From Bacteroidales bacterium UBA1754 (lineage in GTDB: Bacteria > Bacteroidota > Bacteroidia > Bacteroidales > Paludibacteraceae): a stretch of DNA of 18,482 bases. Positions 1 to 7,651 of the stretch are shown in pieces. How positions within the stretch are numbered: the first letter of the stretch is position 1; each line of letters starts with the position of its first letter. Under the pieces are notes generated by a model, which saw nothing but the letters and a program-made list of their open reading frames with translations, ran no database searches and was not told the DNA's origin. The DNA lies in the NCBI GenBank assembly GCA_002315615.1, contig DCHK01000042.1, positions 1 through 18,482 of the forward strand, in the 5' to 3' direction. Position numbers and translations under genes: made by a program.

Positions 1-35
1 AATTGGCGATCTATGTCAATAAGTTGTTCAAGCAT
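1..35 (-). CDS. Possible start of a PAP2-family phosphatase (partial)
   Basis: An ATG at 35 on the minus strand opens a frame that reads MLEQLIDIDRQ and runs off the left edge of the window, so only 11 codons are visible. This start resembles the first residues of Bacteroidota PAP2 (phosphatidic acid phosphatase type 2) membrane proteins, which often begin with M-L-x-x-L-I-x-x-D. That is a recollection of family style, not a domain match. The gene would be the next one after batE on the same strand, about 97 bp downstream. No Shine-Dalgarno sequence is visible, which is normal for this phylum. It could be chance. Confidence 0.33.
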   Translation of the reverse strand, partial: MLEQLIDIDRQ

Positions 36-77
36 AATAATCGTTTAATTGATGATTTGGTTATTTGCTTATCTTTT

Positions 78-133
78 TTCTTGCTTCTTATTTCTTGTCT
101 CTTGCTTCTATTTTCTCGCTTCTTGTTTCTATT
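78..133. repeat. Degenerate 7-bp tandem repeat array after batE
   Basis: Eight consecutive heptamers fit one period without a gap: TTCTTGC, TTCTTAT, TTCTTGT, CTCTTGC, TTCTATT, TTCTCGC, TTCTTGT, TTCTATT. The last unit overlaps the batE stop codon (132-134). On the batE strand the array is purine-rich, with consensus GCAAGAA. It makes no convincing hairpin, so it is not an ordinary intrinsic terminator. Similar purine-rich heptamer arrays are familiar in Bacteroidales intergenic DNA, but their function is not known to me. Confidence 0.75.
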
Positions 134-884
134 ATATAATTTCTACATTTTTGGCTTCCATCCATCCTGAATTGCCATCTTCGAGTTCAATTTCAATCCA
201 TTCGGCACTATTTCCAAAAGTACTTTTAATGTGTACTTTCGTTCCAGAATGCAACAAGAAAAGTTCCGTTCCACTCTCGTCTGGTGAACCTTTCACAACT
301 ACAGTTTCGGCAAAAACTATTGCGTTACTGCGGTCGAGCATACGATTTTTTTGTTTTGAAGCAAAAATCATTGTAAATATACAAAAGAAAAGTGCAATCA
401 GTGCCAAAAAGAAAGACGCTTTTTTCAATCTGCGAACACGTACAAAGAAAAATAACAATGCAAATACCAAAACTGCAATAAACAATACAATGTTCCAAAC
501 TGCCCAAGCGTTTGACGTATTTTTGTTGGCAACAGAATTAAACCATGACGAAACAAAAAAATCTTGAACTGAATCAATTTTGTCAACAGTACGCGTTTTT
601 GCCAAATCGAGATTAAATTTCACGTCTTCGTTGTTCGGGTCGAGACGCAAAGCACGTTCGTAATTCAAAATGGCAGACGCAATGTCATTTTTCTTGTAAT
701 AGGCATTTCCAAGGTTGTAATACAAAGTACAAGATTCGTTTCCTTGCGACAATATGTTTTCGTAAATTTCTATTGCTTCATCGTATTTTTCAATAGAATA
801 AAGTGTATTTGCCTCCACTATATTTTGTGCAAAAGAAAGTTGGGCAAAACACAAAAGCAATGTTATATAAAGTAACTTTTTCAT
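132..884 (-). CDS. batE: BatE, TPR and SH3-like membrane protein
   Basis: This is the last gene of the Bacteroidota aerotolerance (bat) cluster, 250 aa. A signal peptide covers about residues 1-19 (MKKLLYITLL, then SFAQ). Tetratricopeptide repeats span about 24-95, with typical YYNLGNAYYKKND and ALRLDPNN motifs. Two membrane helices follow at about 127-149 and 155-175, then a bacterial SH3-like domain at 188-248 ending in GWMEAKNVEII. The order TPR, helices, SH3 is that of BatE. The frame is open upstream, but the ATG at 884 was chosen because it has AAGGA just before it, encodes the signal peptide and sits 4 bp after the batD stop. The protein is probably exported, with its TPR in the periplasm, and works with BatA-BatD. 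Its exact biochemical role is not known. Confidence 0.93.
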   Translation of the reverse strand: MKKLLYITLLLCFAQLSFAQNIVEANTLYSIEKYDEAIEIYENILSQGNESCTLYYNLGNAYYKKNDIASAILNYERALRLDPNNEDVKFNLDLAKTRTVDKIDSVQDFFVSSWFNSVANKNTSNAWAVWNIVLFIAVLVFALLFFFVRVRRLKKASFFLALIALFFCIFTMIFASKQKNRMLDRSNAIVFAETVVVKGSPDESGTELFLLHSGTKVHIKSTFGNSAEWIEIELEDGNSGWMEAKNVEII

Positions 885-888
885 TTCC

Positions 889-2754
889 TTAATTCTTTTT
901 AATATCCTCTTCGAGCGAACTGATAAGTTCCACAGTTTTTTGATATACTTCTTGCAATTCTCCTTCCGATTTTGTTGGCGAATATCGTGCAAATTCGCAA
1001 GTAGAAAGTACGTCTTTCACTTCGGCAATTTTCTCTTCAGAAATATTTCTTTGACTCAATTCTGCTTCCACTTTTTCTTTTGTCAAATCGGCAATTGGAA
1101 TATTGAATTTATTTGCAAAATATCCCCAAAGTGCTTTCAAAGTTTCATCGTAGAATTTTTCACGCTCGTTGGCTTTCAAATGTTTTTCGGCAATTTTCAG
1201 TCGTTTTACTGCCAATTTATTCGCTTTACGATTTCTGGTGCGAGCAACATCGGCATTGGCTTTCAATTGTTTACGATAAACAACCAACAAAGCAACGACC
1301 AAAAGCGACGGAATAATTAGCCATAAGCAATATGCCGTAGAGCCGTAGAAAAAGTCGTTTTGTGCATTCAGTTTGTGGTCTTTTGTATTGATGTAGTGAA
1401 TATCGCTACCCAACATTTTCAGCGCCTCTTTATTGGTGATATTTCCAGAAACTCCAACATTTGAATTATCATTCTCGCTACCTTTTTCTACCATAATATT
1501 ATAAGTATCAGAGCGAAGTGTGCGGTACGAATTTGAATTCAAATCGAAATACGCAAATTCAATTGGTGGAATTGTAAAACTGCCTGCATAACGAGGAATG
1601 GCAAGATATTCTATTGTTCGAGTGCCCTTCACGCCACTTTTTGTAATGTCGAAATTGTTTGTTACTTTCGGGTCGTAAACTTCAAAATCGGCAGGGAAAT
1701 TTACAATCGGATTTTTTACCAATTTCAAGTTTCCGTTACCCGTAATATTCACTTTTATGGTAATGGCTTCGTTTGCCTTTACATTAGTGGAACTGATAGA
1801 TGATTTCATATTGAAAACGCCCACAGCATTTGCATAAGCCGAAGGTTTTCCTGAAGGAAGACTCTTTACATCTATCGTAATGGCATCGGTCTTCAATGTC
1901 TTTTTCTGCTCGGTATAAGTATCGAAAAAGTCATCGAAAATACTGCGACGAGAACGCGAAGTATTAGGCACACGAAGCACAACCTCGAACGAGCCAGAAG
2001 GAATAGTAATTTTTCCAGACTGTTGTGGGAAAAGCAACAATTGTTTTAATGTCAACACATTGTAGTTGCTACCTTTATAATGTTCCAATTCAAATTGTTT
2101 ATCGTCGGGCAACTGAATTTCTTGCGAAAGAAAACCTTTTGTTTCGGGGAATTTCATACTCGAAAAACCTGCCACATTCACACCTTTTACATACAATTTA
2201 TATGTGAGCAAAGTGTATTCTTGCTCATAAATTTTCACCTTCGATGGAATGGCACGCATAAAAACGCTTACGCCACTCAAATTCGTAACATTGCTTCCTC
2301 CCGAAGATGAATTTGAATTGTTGCTTGCACTGTTGCCTGACGAAGAATTGTTTCTATTTGCATTGTTTGCTTCATCGGCAGGAAGAACTTTTATGGTAAC
2401 TGTATTAGAATAATATTTTTTACCATCGCACATCACCGTAGAGGCAGGAATAGTGAAAGTACCCTCTTTTGTGGCTTGCAAAATGTATGTAAACGTCATA
2501 CTTTTGCTCGAAGACACATTGCCGTTTATTATCTGCGTACTATAACTTGTAGAGACCGAAGGACCCATCAATACATTGAAATCGTTGATGTTGCCAACCT
2601 CGAAATTGTCGCCACTTGCATTCAACGAATACACCAACCTAAACTGCTGAAATTTTGCCACAGCCGAAGGTGCACTTGCCGTGAAACTAACACTCTCGGC
2701 AAAAAGTACGCCACACGTTATGAATAGTAAGAATGATATAAGAAATTTTTTCAT
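889..2754 (-). CDS. batD: BatD, large periplasmic membrane-anchored protein
   Basis: A 621-aa protein of the BatD (oxygen tolerance) family. It has a signal peptide (about 1-19), a long beta-rich periplasmic region, a Ser/Asn-rich flexible linker at about 128-160, one membrane helix at about 474-492 and a basic, helical cytoplasmic tail of about 129 residues. In the bat cluster BatD is thought to act beside the vWA proteins BatA and BatB at the envelope; no enzymatic motif is visible. The ATG at 2754 is preferred over the TTG three codons earlier because GGGAG lies just upstream and it begins directly with the signal sequence MKKFLISF. It follows batC by 60 bp and precedes batE by 4 bp, so co-transcription is very likely. 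The tail resembles that of the protein at 5671-6636. Confidence 0.93.
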   Translation of the reverse strand: MKKFLISFLLFITCGVLFAESVSFTASAPSAVAKFQQFRLVYSLNASGDNFEVGNINDFNVLMGPSVSTSYSTQIINGNVSSSKSMTFTYILQATKEGTFTIPASTVMCDGKKYYSNTVTIKVLPADEANNANRNNSSSGNSASNNSNSSSGGSNVTNLSGVSVFMRAIPSKVKIYEQEYTLLTYKLYVKGVNVAGFSSMKFPETKGFLSQEIQLPDDKQFELEHYKGSNYNVLTLKQLLLFPQQSGKITIPSGSFEVVLRVPNTSRSRRSIFDDFFDTYTEQKKTLKTDAITIDVKSLPSGKPSAYANAVGVFNMKSSISSTNVKANEAITIKVNITGNGNLKLVKNPIVNFPADFEVYDPKVTNNFDITKSGVKGTRTIEYLAIPRYAGSFTIPPIEFAYFDLNSNSYRTLRSDTYNIMVEKGSENDNSNVGVSGNITNKEALKMLGSDIHYINTKDHKLNAQNDFFYGSTAYCLWLIIPSLLVVALLVVYRKQLKANADVARTRNRKANKLAVKRLKIAEKHLKANEREKFYDETLKALWGYFANKFNIPIADLTKEKVEAELSQRNISEEKIAEVKDVLSTCEFARYSPTKSEGELQEVYQKTVELISSLEEDIKKN

Positions 2755-2814
2755 TGCTCCCAATTTTTTGCAAAATTAGAAAATATCTCAAAGAATTAAA
2801 AACAAGAATCGAAA

Positions 2815-3510
2815 TTACCAATCTTTATCGATATTCTTTCGAGAATTTGATGTTCTATTACGATTTACCTTTTCTTGCGTCTGTTTTTCATCGTTTGCAA
2901 AAGCGTCCAAAATTTGCTTTGCGTTTTCGTCTGTCATCTCGCTGTCGTCCTTCTCTATATTTTGCATTTGTTGTTTTTCTTGTTGTTGATTTTCTTGCGG
3001 GTCAGGCTTGTTTTGGTCGTCGTTTTTGTTCATATTTTGCTTGTCGTCCTGATTTTGCTGATTTTGTTGTTGCTGTTGTTGTTGTTGCTTCAACATTGTA
3101 TTGGCGTATGCAAGATTGTATCGCGTTTCGTTGTCGTTAGGATTCAACTTTAATGCTGATTTATAAGCATTTACTGCTTGTTGAAAATCGTTTTTTTGCA
3201 TAAAGCAATTGCCCATATTGTGCAGTGCTTCGGCTTTCACTTTGTCATCTTTCGAAAGCGCCACCACATTTTGAAATTCTTTGCACGCTTCGTCGTATTT
3301 TTGCTGGCGGAAAAGCGAATTGCCAAGGTTGAACATTGCCACGTCTGACTTTTGATTTTTCAGCAAAGCATTGCGATACTGAATTTCGGCATCGGTATAA
3401 TTCTCTTTTTCATATAATTTTTTGCCTTTACTCAAATTAGGATATTCTTTTTGCGCCGATGCTGTACTCACCACCAATAGTGCAATTATTATAGAAAACA
3501 ACTTTTTCAT
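2815..3510 (-). CDS. batC: BatC, TPR protein with glutamine-rich tail
   Basis: A 231-aa exported TPR protein. The signal peptide is at 1-20 (STASAQ end). TPR units span about 24-140, with repeated motifs such as NLGNSLFRQQKYDEA, HNMGNCFMQKNDF and ALKLNPNDNETRYNLA. Then comes a hydrophilic low-complexity tail starting with eight glutamines (142-149) and rich in Q, N, D and K. TPR followed by a Q/N-rich tail is typical of BatC between batB and batD in Bacteroidota. It probably serves as a protein-interaction partner of the BatA/BatB vWA domains in the periplasm; this is inferred from family and context. The ATG at 3510 lies 2 bp beyond the batB TGA, suggesting translational coupling; a TTG two codons earlier is less likely. 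Confidence 0.92.
   Translation of the reverse strand: MKKLFSIIIALLVVSTASAQKEYPNLSKGKKLYEKENYTDAEIQYRNALLKNQKSDVAMFNLGNSLFRQQKYDEACKEFQNVVALSKDDKVKAEALHNMGNCFMQKNDFQQAVNAYKSALKLNPNDNETRYNLAYANTMLKQQQQQQQQNQQNQDDKQNMNKNDDQNKPDPQENQQQEKQQMQNIEKDDSEMTDENAKQILDAFANDEKQTQEKVNRNRTSNSRKNIDKDW
3064..3087 (-). repeat. CAA/CAG triplet run coding polyglutamine in batC
   Basis: Eight glutamine codons in a row (seven CAA, one CAG) form a triplet run within batC, followed by more scattered CAA codons. The run lies in a disordered tail, so gain or loss of a triplet would keep the frame. The single CAG interrupts the run and should lower slippage. Confidence 0.85.
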
Positions 3511-3512
3511 AA

Positions 3513-4529
3513 TCAATCGAATAGATGTTTATTTTTGAACCATTTACTTTCTCTTTCGAGAATAAAAAATTCGAGCAACAACAACACAAGCGCACATAAT
3601 GCAATGTCTTGAAAATGCTCGTTGTACGCAGTATAAACTTTTGCTTCGGTTTCGACAGTAGAAATACTCTGCAATTCTTTTTGTATCAAATTGAACGCAC
3701 TGTTTGTATTGTCGGCACGCACATAAATACCATTGCCTGCTCCTGCAATTTTTTGACACGTTGTCTCGTCCAATTTAGAAATAACCACATTGCCCGAACG
3801 GTCGCGTTTGAAATCGCCATTGCCGATAGGAATTGGACTTCCGCCAACTTTACCCATTCCAATGACATAAACATTGACGCCCTTTTCTTGTGCCAATTTA
3901 GCCATTTCAACGGCATCGTCTTCGTGGTTTTCGCCATCAGTTATCACAATAATTGCCTTACCTACACCCTCTTTTTCGGGAAACGAACGCAAACAAAGTT
4001 CTATGGCAGAACCCACTGCCGTTCCTTGCACGGGCACCATTCCTGTAGAAATTGACGAGAAAAACATTTTTGCCGACACAAAATCGTTGGTTATTGGCAA
4101 CTGAATGTATGGTTCGCCCGCAAAAACCACCAAACCAATGTGGTCGTCGTTCAAACCATCGACCAAACGGGTAAGCATTTGTTTTGCTTTTTCCAATCTA
4201 TTAGGACTTATATCCTCCGCCATCATAGAATTTGACACATCGAGTGCCACCATCACATCAATGCCACGCTGTTTGACGGTTTCCAATTTTTTGCCAAACT
4301 GCGGACGTGCAATGCAAAACACCATCAATGCCAAACATATTTGCACAAGGAAAAATTTTACATACAAACGAGTTGCCGAATAATTGAGCATCATCGCTTT
4401 CATCATCTCCTTGTTTCCAAACTTTTTCACGTTGCGTGTTTTGAGCCACATCAATAAAAAAAACAGCACGATGAATATTGGAATCAATATTAAAAGATAT
4501 AAATATTGTGGATTTGCAAATCTGAACAT
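3513..4529 (-). CDS. batB: BatB, membrane-anchored von Willebrand A protein
   Basis: A 338-aa protein with two N-terminal membrane helices (about 8-28 and 57-73), a vWA domain (about 88-295) and a C-terminal helix (about 308-325). The metal-ion-dependent adhesion site is complete: DxSxS at D97-S99-S101, the threonine T170 in GTAVG and D198 in ITDGE. The opening FRFANPQYLYLL is the usual start of Bat vWA proteins. The MIDAS implies that a metal-dependent protein partner is bound, and MoxR-type ATPases are the known genetic partners of such proteins. The vWA domain sits between membrane helices. It is the second of two related vWA genes; batA lies 40 bp upstream and batC starts 2 bp after its stop. 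Confidence 0.95.
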   Translation of the reverse strand: MFRFANPQYLYLLILIPIFIVLFFLLMWLKTRNVKKFGNKEMMKAMMLNYSATRLYVKFFLVQICLALMVFCIARPQFGKKLETVKQRGIDVMVALDVSNSMMAEDISPNRLEKAKQMLTRLVDGLNDDHIGLVVFAGEPYIQLPITNDFVSAKMFFSSISTGMVPVQGTAVGSAIELCLRSFPEKEGVGKAIIVITDGENHEDDAVEMAKLAQEKGVNVYVIGMGKVGGSPIPIGNGDFKRDRSGNVVISKLDETTCQKIAGAGNGIYVRADNTNSAFNLIQKELQSISTVETEAKVYTAYNEHFQDIALCALVLLLLEFFILERESKWFKNKHLFD

Positions 4530-4569
4530 TTTACAATTATGAATTTAGAATTAAAATTTTGAATTCAAA
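4530..4569. repeat. AT-rich batA-batB gap with GAATTT-type repeats
   Basis: This 40-bp gap is built from short variants of GAATTT/GAATTA and ends with the palindrome TTTGAATTCAAA (4558-4569), directly beside the batA stop codon. It has no promoter match that I can defend. Similar words recur in the gaps at 5557-5600 and 7537-7650. Confidence 0.5.
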
Positions 4570-5556
4570 TTATGGAATTTTTCTTAAAATCGTATTTCTT
4601 AAAACAATTTCAATTATCAAAAGCAAGCAAGCAATAAGTGCGAAGGTTAGATATTCTTCTGTTTTTTGACTATATTCGCTTGTATTGATTTTTATTTTTT
4701 CCATTTGGTCGATTTCATCGTAAATGGCTTTCAACTTCTTGTTATCTGTTGCACGAAAATACTGTCCACCAGTAATTTGAGCAATTTGTTGCAAAGTTGG
4801 TTCGTCAATATCAACTTTTATATTTTGATATCTCACTCCAAAATTTGTTTGAATTGGATAAGGTGCTTCGCCGTTTGTACCCAAACCGATTGTATAAATA
4901 CGAATTCCAAATTTCTTGGCAATTTCGGCAGCGGTTGTTGGTGCAATGTCGCCACAATTATTTGAACCATCGGTAAGCAGAATTATCACTTTTGATTTTC
5001 CTTCGCAGTCTTTAATACGATTGATGGCATTAGCCAAACCAAGTCCGATAGCAGTTCCGTCTTCGATGATTCCACTCTCCACATTTTGCATCAAACTGAT
5101 GAGTGCAGCGTGGTCGCTCGTCATTGGACACTGCGTGAAACTTTCGCTCGAAAAAACCACTAAACCTATCGCATCATTAGGGCGCTCATTGATAAAATCT
5201 GCTGCTACATCTTTTGAGGCTTCCAGACGATTTGGTTTCAAATCTTCGGCTAACATACTGCTCGAAATATCCATCGTCATCATTATGTTTATACCTTCGA
5301 TGCTTTCGTTGTGAAATCTATCTGTGCGTTGTGGACGAGCAAGAACGATAATTATGCACGTTACCACCAACAAGCGCAAGACAAACGGCAAATGATACAA
5401 ATAGTTTTTATATGTTTTGGGTATTTTAAGAAATGCCCTTGTGTCTGACATTCTCACCGTTGGTTCGCCACTTTTCAATTGCTTGAAAATGTACCAAGCA
5501 ATCATTGGCAACAATACAATGAGCAGAAATAAATATGACGGATTTGCAAACTGCAT
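4570..5556 (-). CDS. batA: BatA, membrane-anchored von Willebrand A protein
   Basis: A 328-aa protein with the same plan as BatB: membrane helices at about 7-24 and 55-73, a vWA domain (about 88-290) and a C-terminal helix (about 303-322). The MIDAS residues are intact: D96-S98-S100 in MDISSSM, T168 in DGTAIG and D196 in LLTDGS. The start MQFANPSYLFLL and the ARPQ motif after the second helix are family hallmarks. In Bacteroides fragilis the bat genes were linked to survival in air; the molecular role is thought to be envelope protein handling with MoxR. BatA and BatB probably form a hetero-oligomer. It is 114 bp downstream of the BatD-like gene, with AT repeats in the gap, so an internal promoter or processing site is possible but not shown. 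Confidence 0.95.
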   Translation of the reverse strand: MQFANPSYLFLLIVLLPMIAWYIFKQLKSGEPTVRMSDTRAFLKIPKTYKNYLYHLPFVLRLLVVTCIIIVLARPQRTDRFHNESIEGINIMMTMDISSSMLAEDLKPNRLEASKDVAADFINERPNDAIGLVVFSSESFTQCPMTSDHAALISLMQNVESGIIEDGTAIGLGLANAINRIKDCEGKSKVIILLTDGSNNCGDIAPTTAAEIAKKFGIRIYTIGLGTNGEAPYPIQTNFGVRYQNIKVDIDEPTLQQIAQITGGQYFRATDNKKLKAIYDEIDQMEKIKINTSEYSQKTEEYLTFALIACLLLIIEIVLRNTILRKIP

Positions 5557-5670
5557 TTTCTATTAAAATTATGAATTTTGAATTATGAATTAATAATCAT
5601 TGAGCGATGTTTATTTGCTTATTTGTTTATTAGAATATAAGTAATCAAAATTAGCAAATTCGCTAATTGG
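5557..5670. repeat. Repeat-rich gap between batA and the BatD-like gene
   Basis: This 114-bp gap starts with repeated GAATTTT/GAATTAT words (5557-5600). It also holds an inverted repeat, AATTAGC (5649-5655), loop AAATTC, GCTAATT (5662-5668), just after the stop of the upstream gene. The stem is AT-rich and has no T tract on the transcribed strand, so I do not call it a terminator. No ORF is supported here. Confidence 0.5.
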
Positions 5671-6636
5671 TTAATTATCTAATTGATTAGTTTGTTCCTC
5701 TTCTTTTTTAGTATTTTCTACAAATTCAAAAGCATTTTGTATGCTTCTTTCATTTTCGTCGGGTGCCAACTTAACTTTGGCAAACTTCACCATATCAGCC
5801 GATTTCAAAATAAATCGCAACTCATCGTGTAGTGGCTTACACTCTTCGTTTTTCATCACCTCGGCAAGAATTTCGTCGCTTGTCATTTCAAGCGCTTCAA
5901 TATTAAATCGTTTAAGCAAGTAGGTACGAAGCACATCGGTAAGTTGCGTTTGAAATTCTTTTTCTTGGTCTTTCTGCCAAAGTTTTTCCGATTTTATTTT
6001 TTCCAAACCACTGAGCGCAACATCATACGGGTCGGGTTCAGGAACGTCTTTTATAGGAATAATAGGTTTCTTTTTCACCAATCGCCAAACCACATAAGCA
6101 ATAGCGGCAAGTAATAAAAGAATCAATAATATTTTTAGTACCACACCAAACGCATATCGCCAAGGAAAAGGTGGATTTTGCAAAGGTTTAATGTCGAAAA
6201 GTTGAGCATCGGCAGTATCAATTTCGTAGGTATAAACCTTCATAGCCATTGCTTGCGACCAAACGGTATCTTTCTTATTCAACTCTATAAATGGTTGTTG
6301 TGGAATAAGATAGGCACCAGAATCATAAGCAGATACTAAATAGTCTTTTTTTATTTCAATGCGATTATTTCCTAAATCAGTTGTATCAGCCTTTAGGTCG
6401 TTTACAATTTCTACACCTTCTGCCATATTGTCGATAAACACAGGAAAAGCAACTATTTTATCGGCAGGTTGCGAAACAACAAAATGTACTTTAGTTTGAT
6501 TTCCAATCAAAAAAATAGTAGAATCCACATTGCTTTTCACAGTAATGTCTGATGCTGACAAAAACTGCCAACAACAAACGGAAAGTAGCAAAAATGAAAT
6601 TCTATATTTTGAAAATTTAAGAAATTGAGTAATCAT
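5671..6636 (-). CDS. BatD-like membrane protein of the bat cluster
   Basis: A 321-aa protein with an N-terminal signal or anchor (about 12-29), a beta-rich exported region (about 30-155), one membrane helix (about 163-185) and a helical cytoplasmic tail (about 200-310). Genes at this position, between the DUF58 gene and batA, are standard in Bacteroidota bat clusters and are usually left as hypothetical. The tail follows the same pattern as the BatD tail: a helix with KFNI/RFNI, then T-x-E/D-E and a final KFA/EFA segment. I infer that it is a shortened BatD relative. No catalytic motif is seen. The ATG at 6636 lies 31 bp after the DUF58 stop, which suggests one transcript. It may link the cytoplasmic MoxR/DUF58 pair to the membrane vWA proteins. 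Confidence 0.82.
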   Translation of the reverse strand: MITQFLKFSKYRISFLLLSVCCWQFLSASDITVKSNVDSTIFLIGNQTKVHFVVSQPADKIVAFPVFIDNMAEGVEIVNDLKADTTDLGNNRIEIKKDYLVSAYDSGAYLIPQQPFIELNKKDTVWSQAMAMKVYTYEIDTADAQLFDIKPLQNPPFPWRYAFGVVLKILLILLLLAAIAYVVWRLVKKKPIIPIKDVPEPDPYDVALSGLEKIKSEKLWQKDQEKEFQTQLTDVLRTYLLKRFNIEALEMTSDEILAEVMKNEECKPLHDELRFILKSADMVKFAKVKLAPDENERSIQNAFEFVENTKKEEEQTNQLDN

Positions 6637-6667
6637 TTTTTTAACACAATTTTACAAATACTATTTT

Positions 6668-7534
6668 TTAGCCCCTCATTTTGAACAAAGTAATCAACTT
6701 TTTCACATAATCTTCTTCAGTATCAATAGAAACACTATCGACGGCACTTTGTGTAAAAATATCAGCCAATTGAGATTGGCGATTTTCCCATTGCTGTTTG
6801 TAAAGTTCACGCACACGCCTTGACGAAGAATCTATCATCATTTCTCTGCCAGTTTCGGCATCGTGTACTTTAATTAAACCAACAGACGGAAGTTCAGTAT
6901 CGCGACGGTCGTAAACTTGAAGTGCAACTACATCGTGTTTTCTATTTGCAATAACCAAATCGTCGGAAAAACCTTTATCCATAAAGTCTGAAACCACAAA
7001 AGCCGTGCAACGTTTTTTCACCACATTGGTAAAGTATTTCAATGCCAAACTTATGTCGGTTTTTGCACTTTGAGGTTCATAACCAACCAGTTCGCGAATG
7101 ATGTGCAGAATGTGTTTCTTTCCTTTTTGTGGAGGAATGAATTTTTCAATTTTATCAGAAAACATTATCATACCAATTTTATCGTTGTTTTGAATGGCAG
7201 AAAATGCCAAAACTGCCGATATTTCGGTGATAATATCTTTTTTGGTGCGTTGTGTTGTTCCAAATTCGCGACTGCCAGACACATCGACAAGCAACATCAC
7301 CGTCATTTCTCGTTCTTCTTCAAAGACTTTGATAAACGGATGATGAAAACGAGCGGTAACATTCCAGTCGATATTTCGCACATCGTCGCCAAACTGATAT
7401 TCACGCACTTCGGAAAACGTCATACCACGACCTTTGAAAGCGGAATGATACTCTCCTGCGAAAATATTGTTCGACAAACCACGCGTTTTTATTTCGATTT
7501 GCCGTACACGTTTTAATATTTCGGAAGTCTCCAC
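6668..7534 (-). CDS. DUF58 protein with vWA-like fold
   Basis: A 288-aa cytoplasmic protein of the DUF58 family, which almost always lies beside moxR. The DUF58 core is clear: GRGMTFSEVREYQFGDD (about 35-51) followed by RNIDWNVTAR (53-62). A vWA-like segment carries D84-S86-S88 in LLVDVSGS, so the metal site motif is kept. No membrane helix is present. It starts at GTG (7532-7534); I accept this rare start because the resulting METSEILKRV...IEIKTRGL is the conserved beginning of the Bacteroidota family and the next in-frame ATG (residue 38) would cut into the DUF58 motif. It probably acts as an adaptor for the MoxR ATPase. It lies 117 bp after moxR and 31 bp before the BatD-like gene. Confidence 0.93.
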   Translation of the reverse strand: METSEILKRVRQIEIKTRGLSNNIFAGEYHSAFKGRGMTFSEVREYQFGDDVRNIDWNVTARFHHPFIKVFEEEREMTVMLLVDVSGSREFGTTQRTKKDIITEISAVLAFSAIQNNDKIGMIMFSDKIEKFIPPQKGKKHILHIIRELVGYEPQSAKTDISLALKYFTNVVKKRCTAFVVSDFMDKGFSDDLVIANRKHDVVALQVYDRRDTELPSVGLIKVHDAETGREMMIDSSSRRVRELYKQQWENRQSQLADIFTQSAVDSVSIDTEEDYVKKLITLFKMRG

Positions 7535-7536
7535 GG

Positions 7537-7650
7537 TTAATTTTTGAATTTTGAATTTTTGAATTTTGAATTATTTGTAATCCAAACTTCTAAAATTCAG
7601 TAATTAATTTCTTAATGAACAATGAATTCTTAATTCTTAATTCTTAATTG
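7537..7650. repeat. Two short AT-rich repeat arrays between moxR and DUF58 gene
   Basis: Two arrays lie in this gap. At about 7540-7573 the plus strand reads four times TTTTGAA with 8-9 bp spacing. At about 7626-7648 the 7-bp unit TTCTTAA occurs three times in perfect tandem. The first array ends 3 bp from the GTG start of the DUF58 gene, so it would form its untranslated leader. Nothing else is recognised in the gap. Confidence 0.65.
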
Positions 7651-7651
7651 T

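Noticed and set aside
78..133. CRISPR-like array
   Set aside because: Units are 7 bp with no spacers, so it is a simple tandem repeat.
49..567. A 172-codon plus-strand ORF at the left end
   Set aside because: It lies opposite batE and its N-terminus is translated from the heptamer repeat array; composition is low-complexity and no family resemblance is seen.
5649..5668. AATTAGC/GCTAATT hairpin as a terminator inside the bat operon
   Set aside because: Low stability, no T tract on the transcribed strand, and the genes around it are expected to be co-transcribed.
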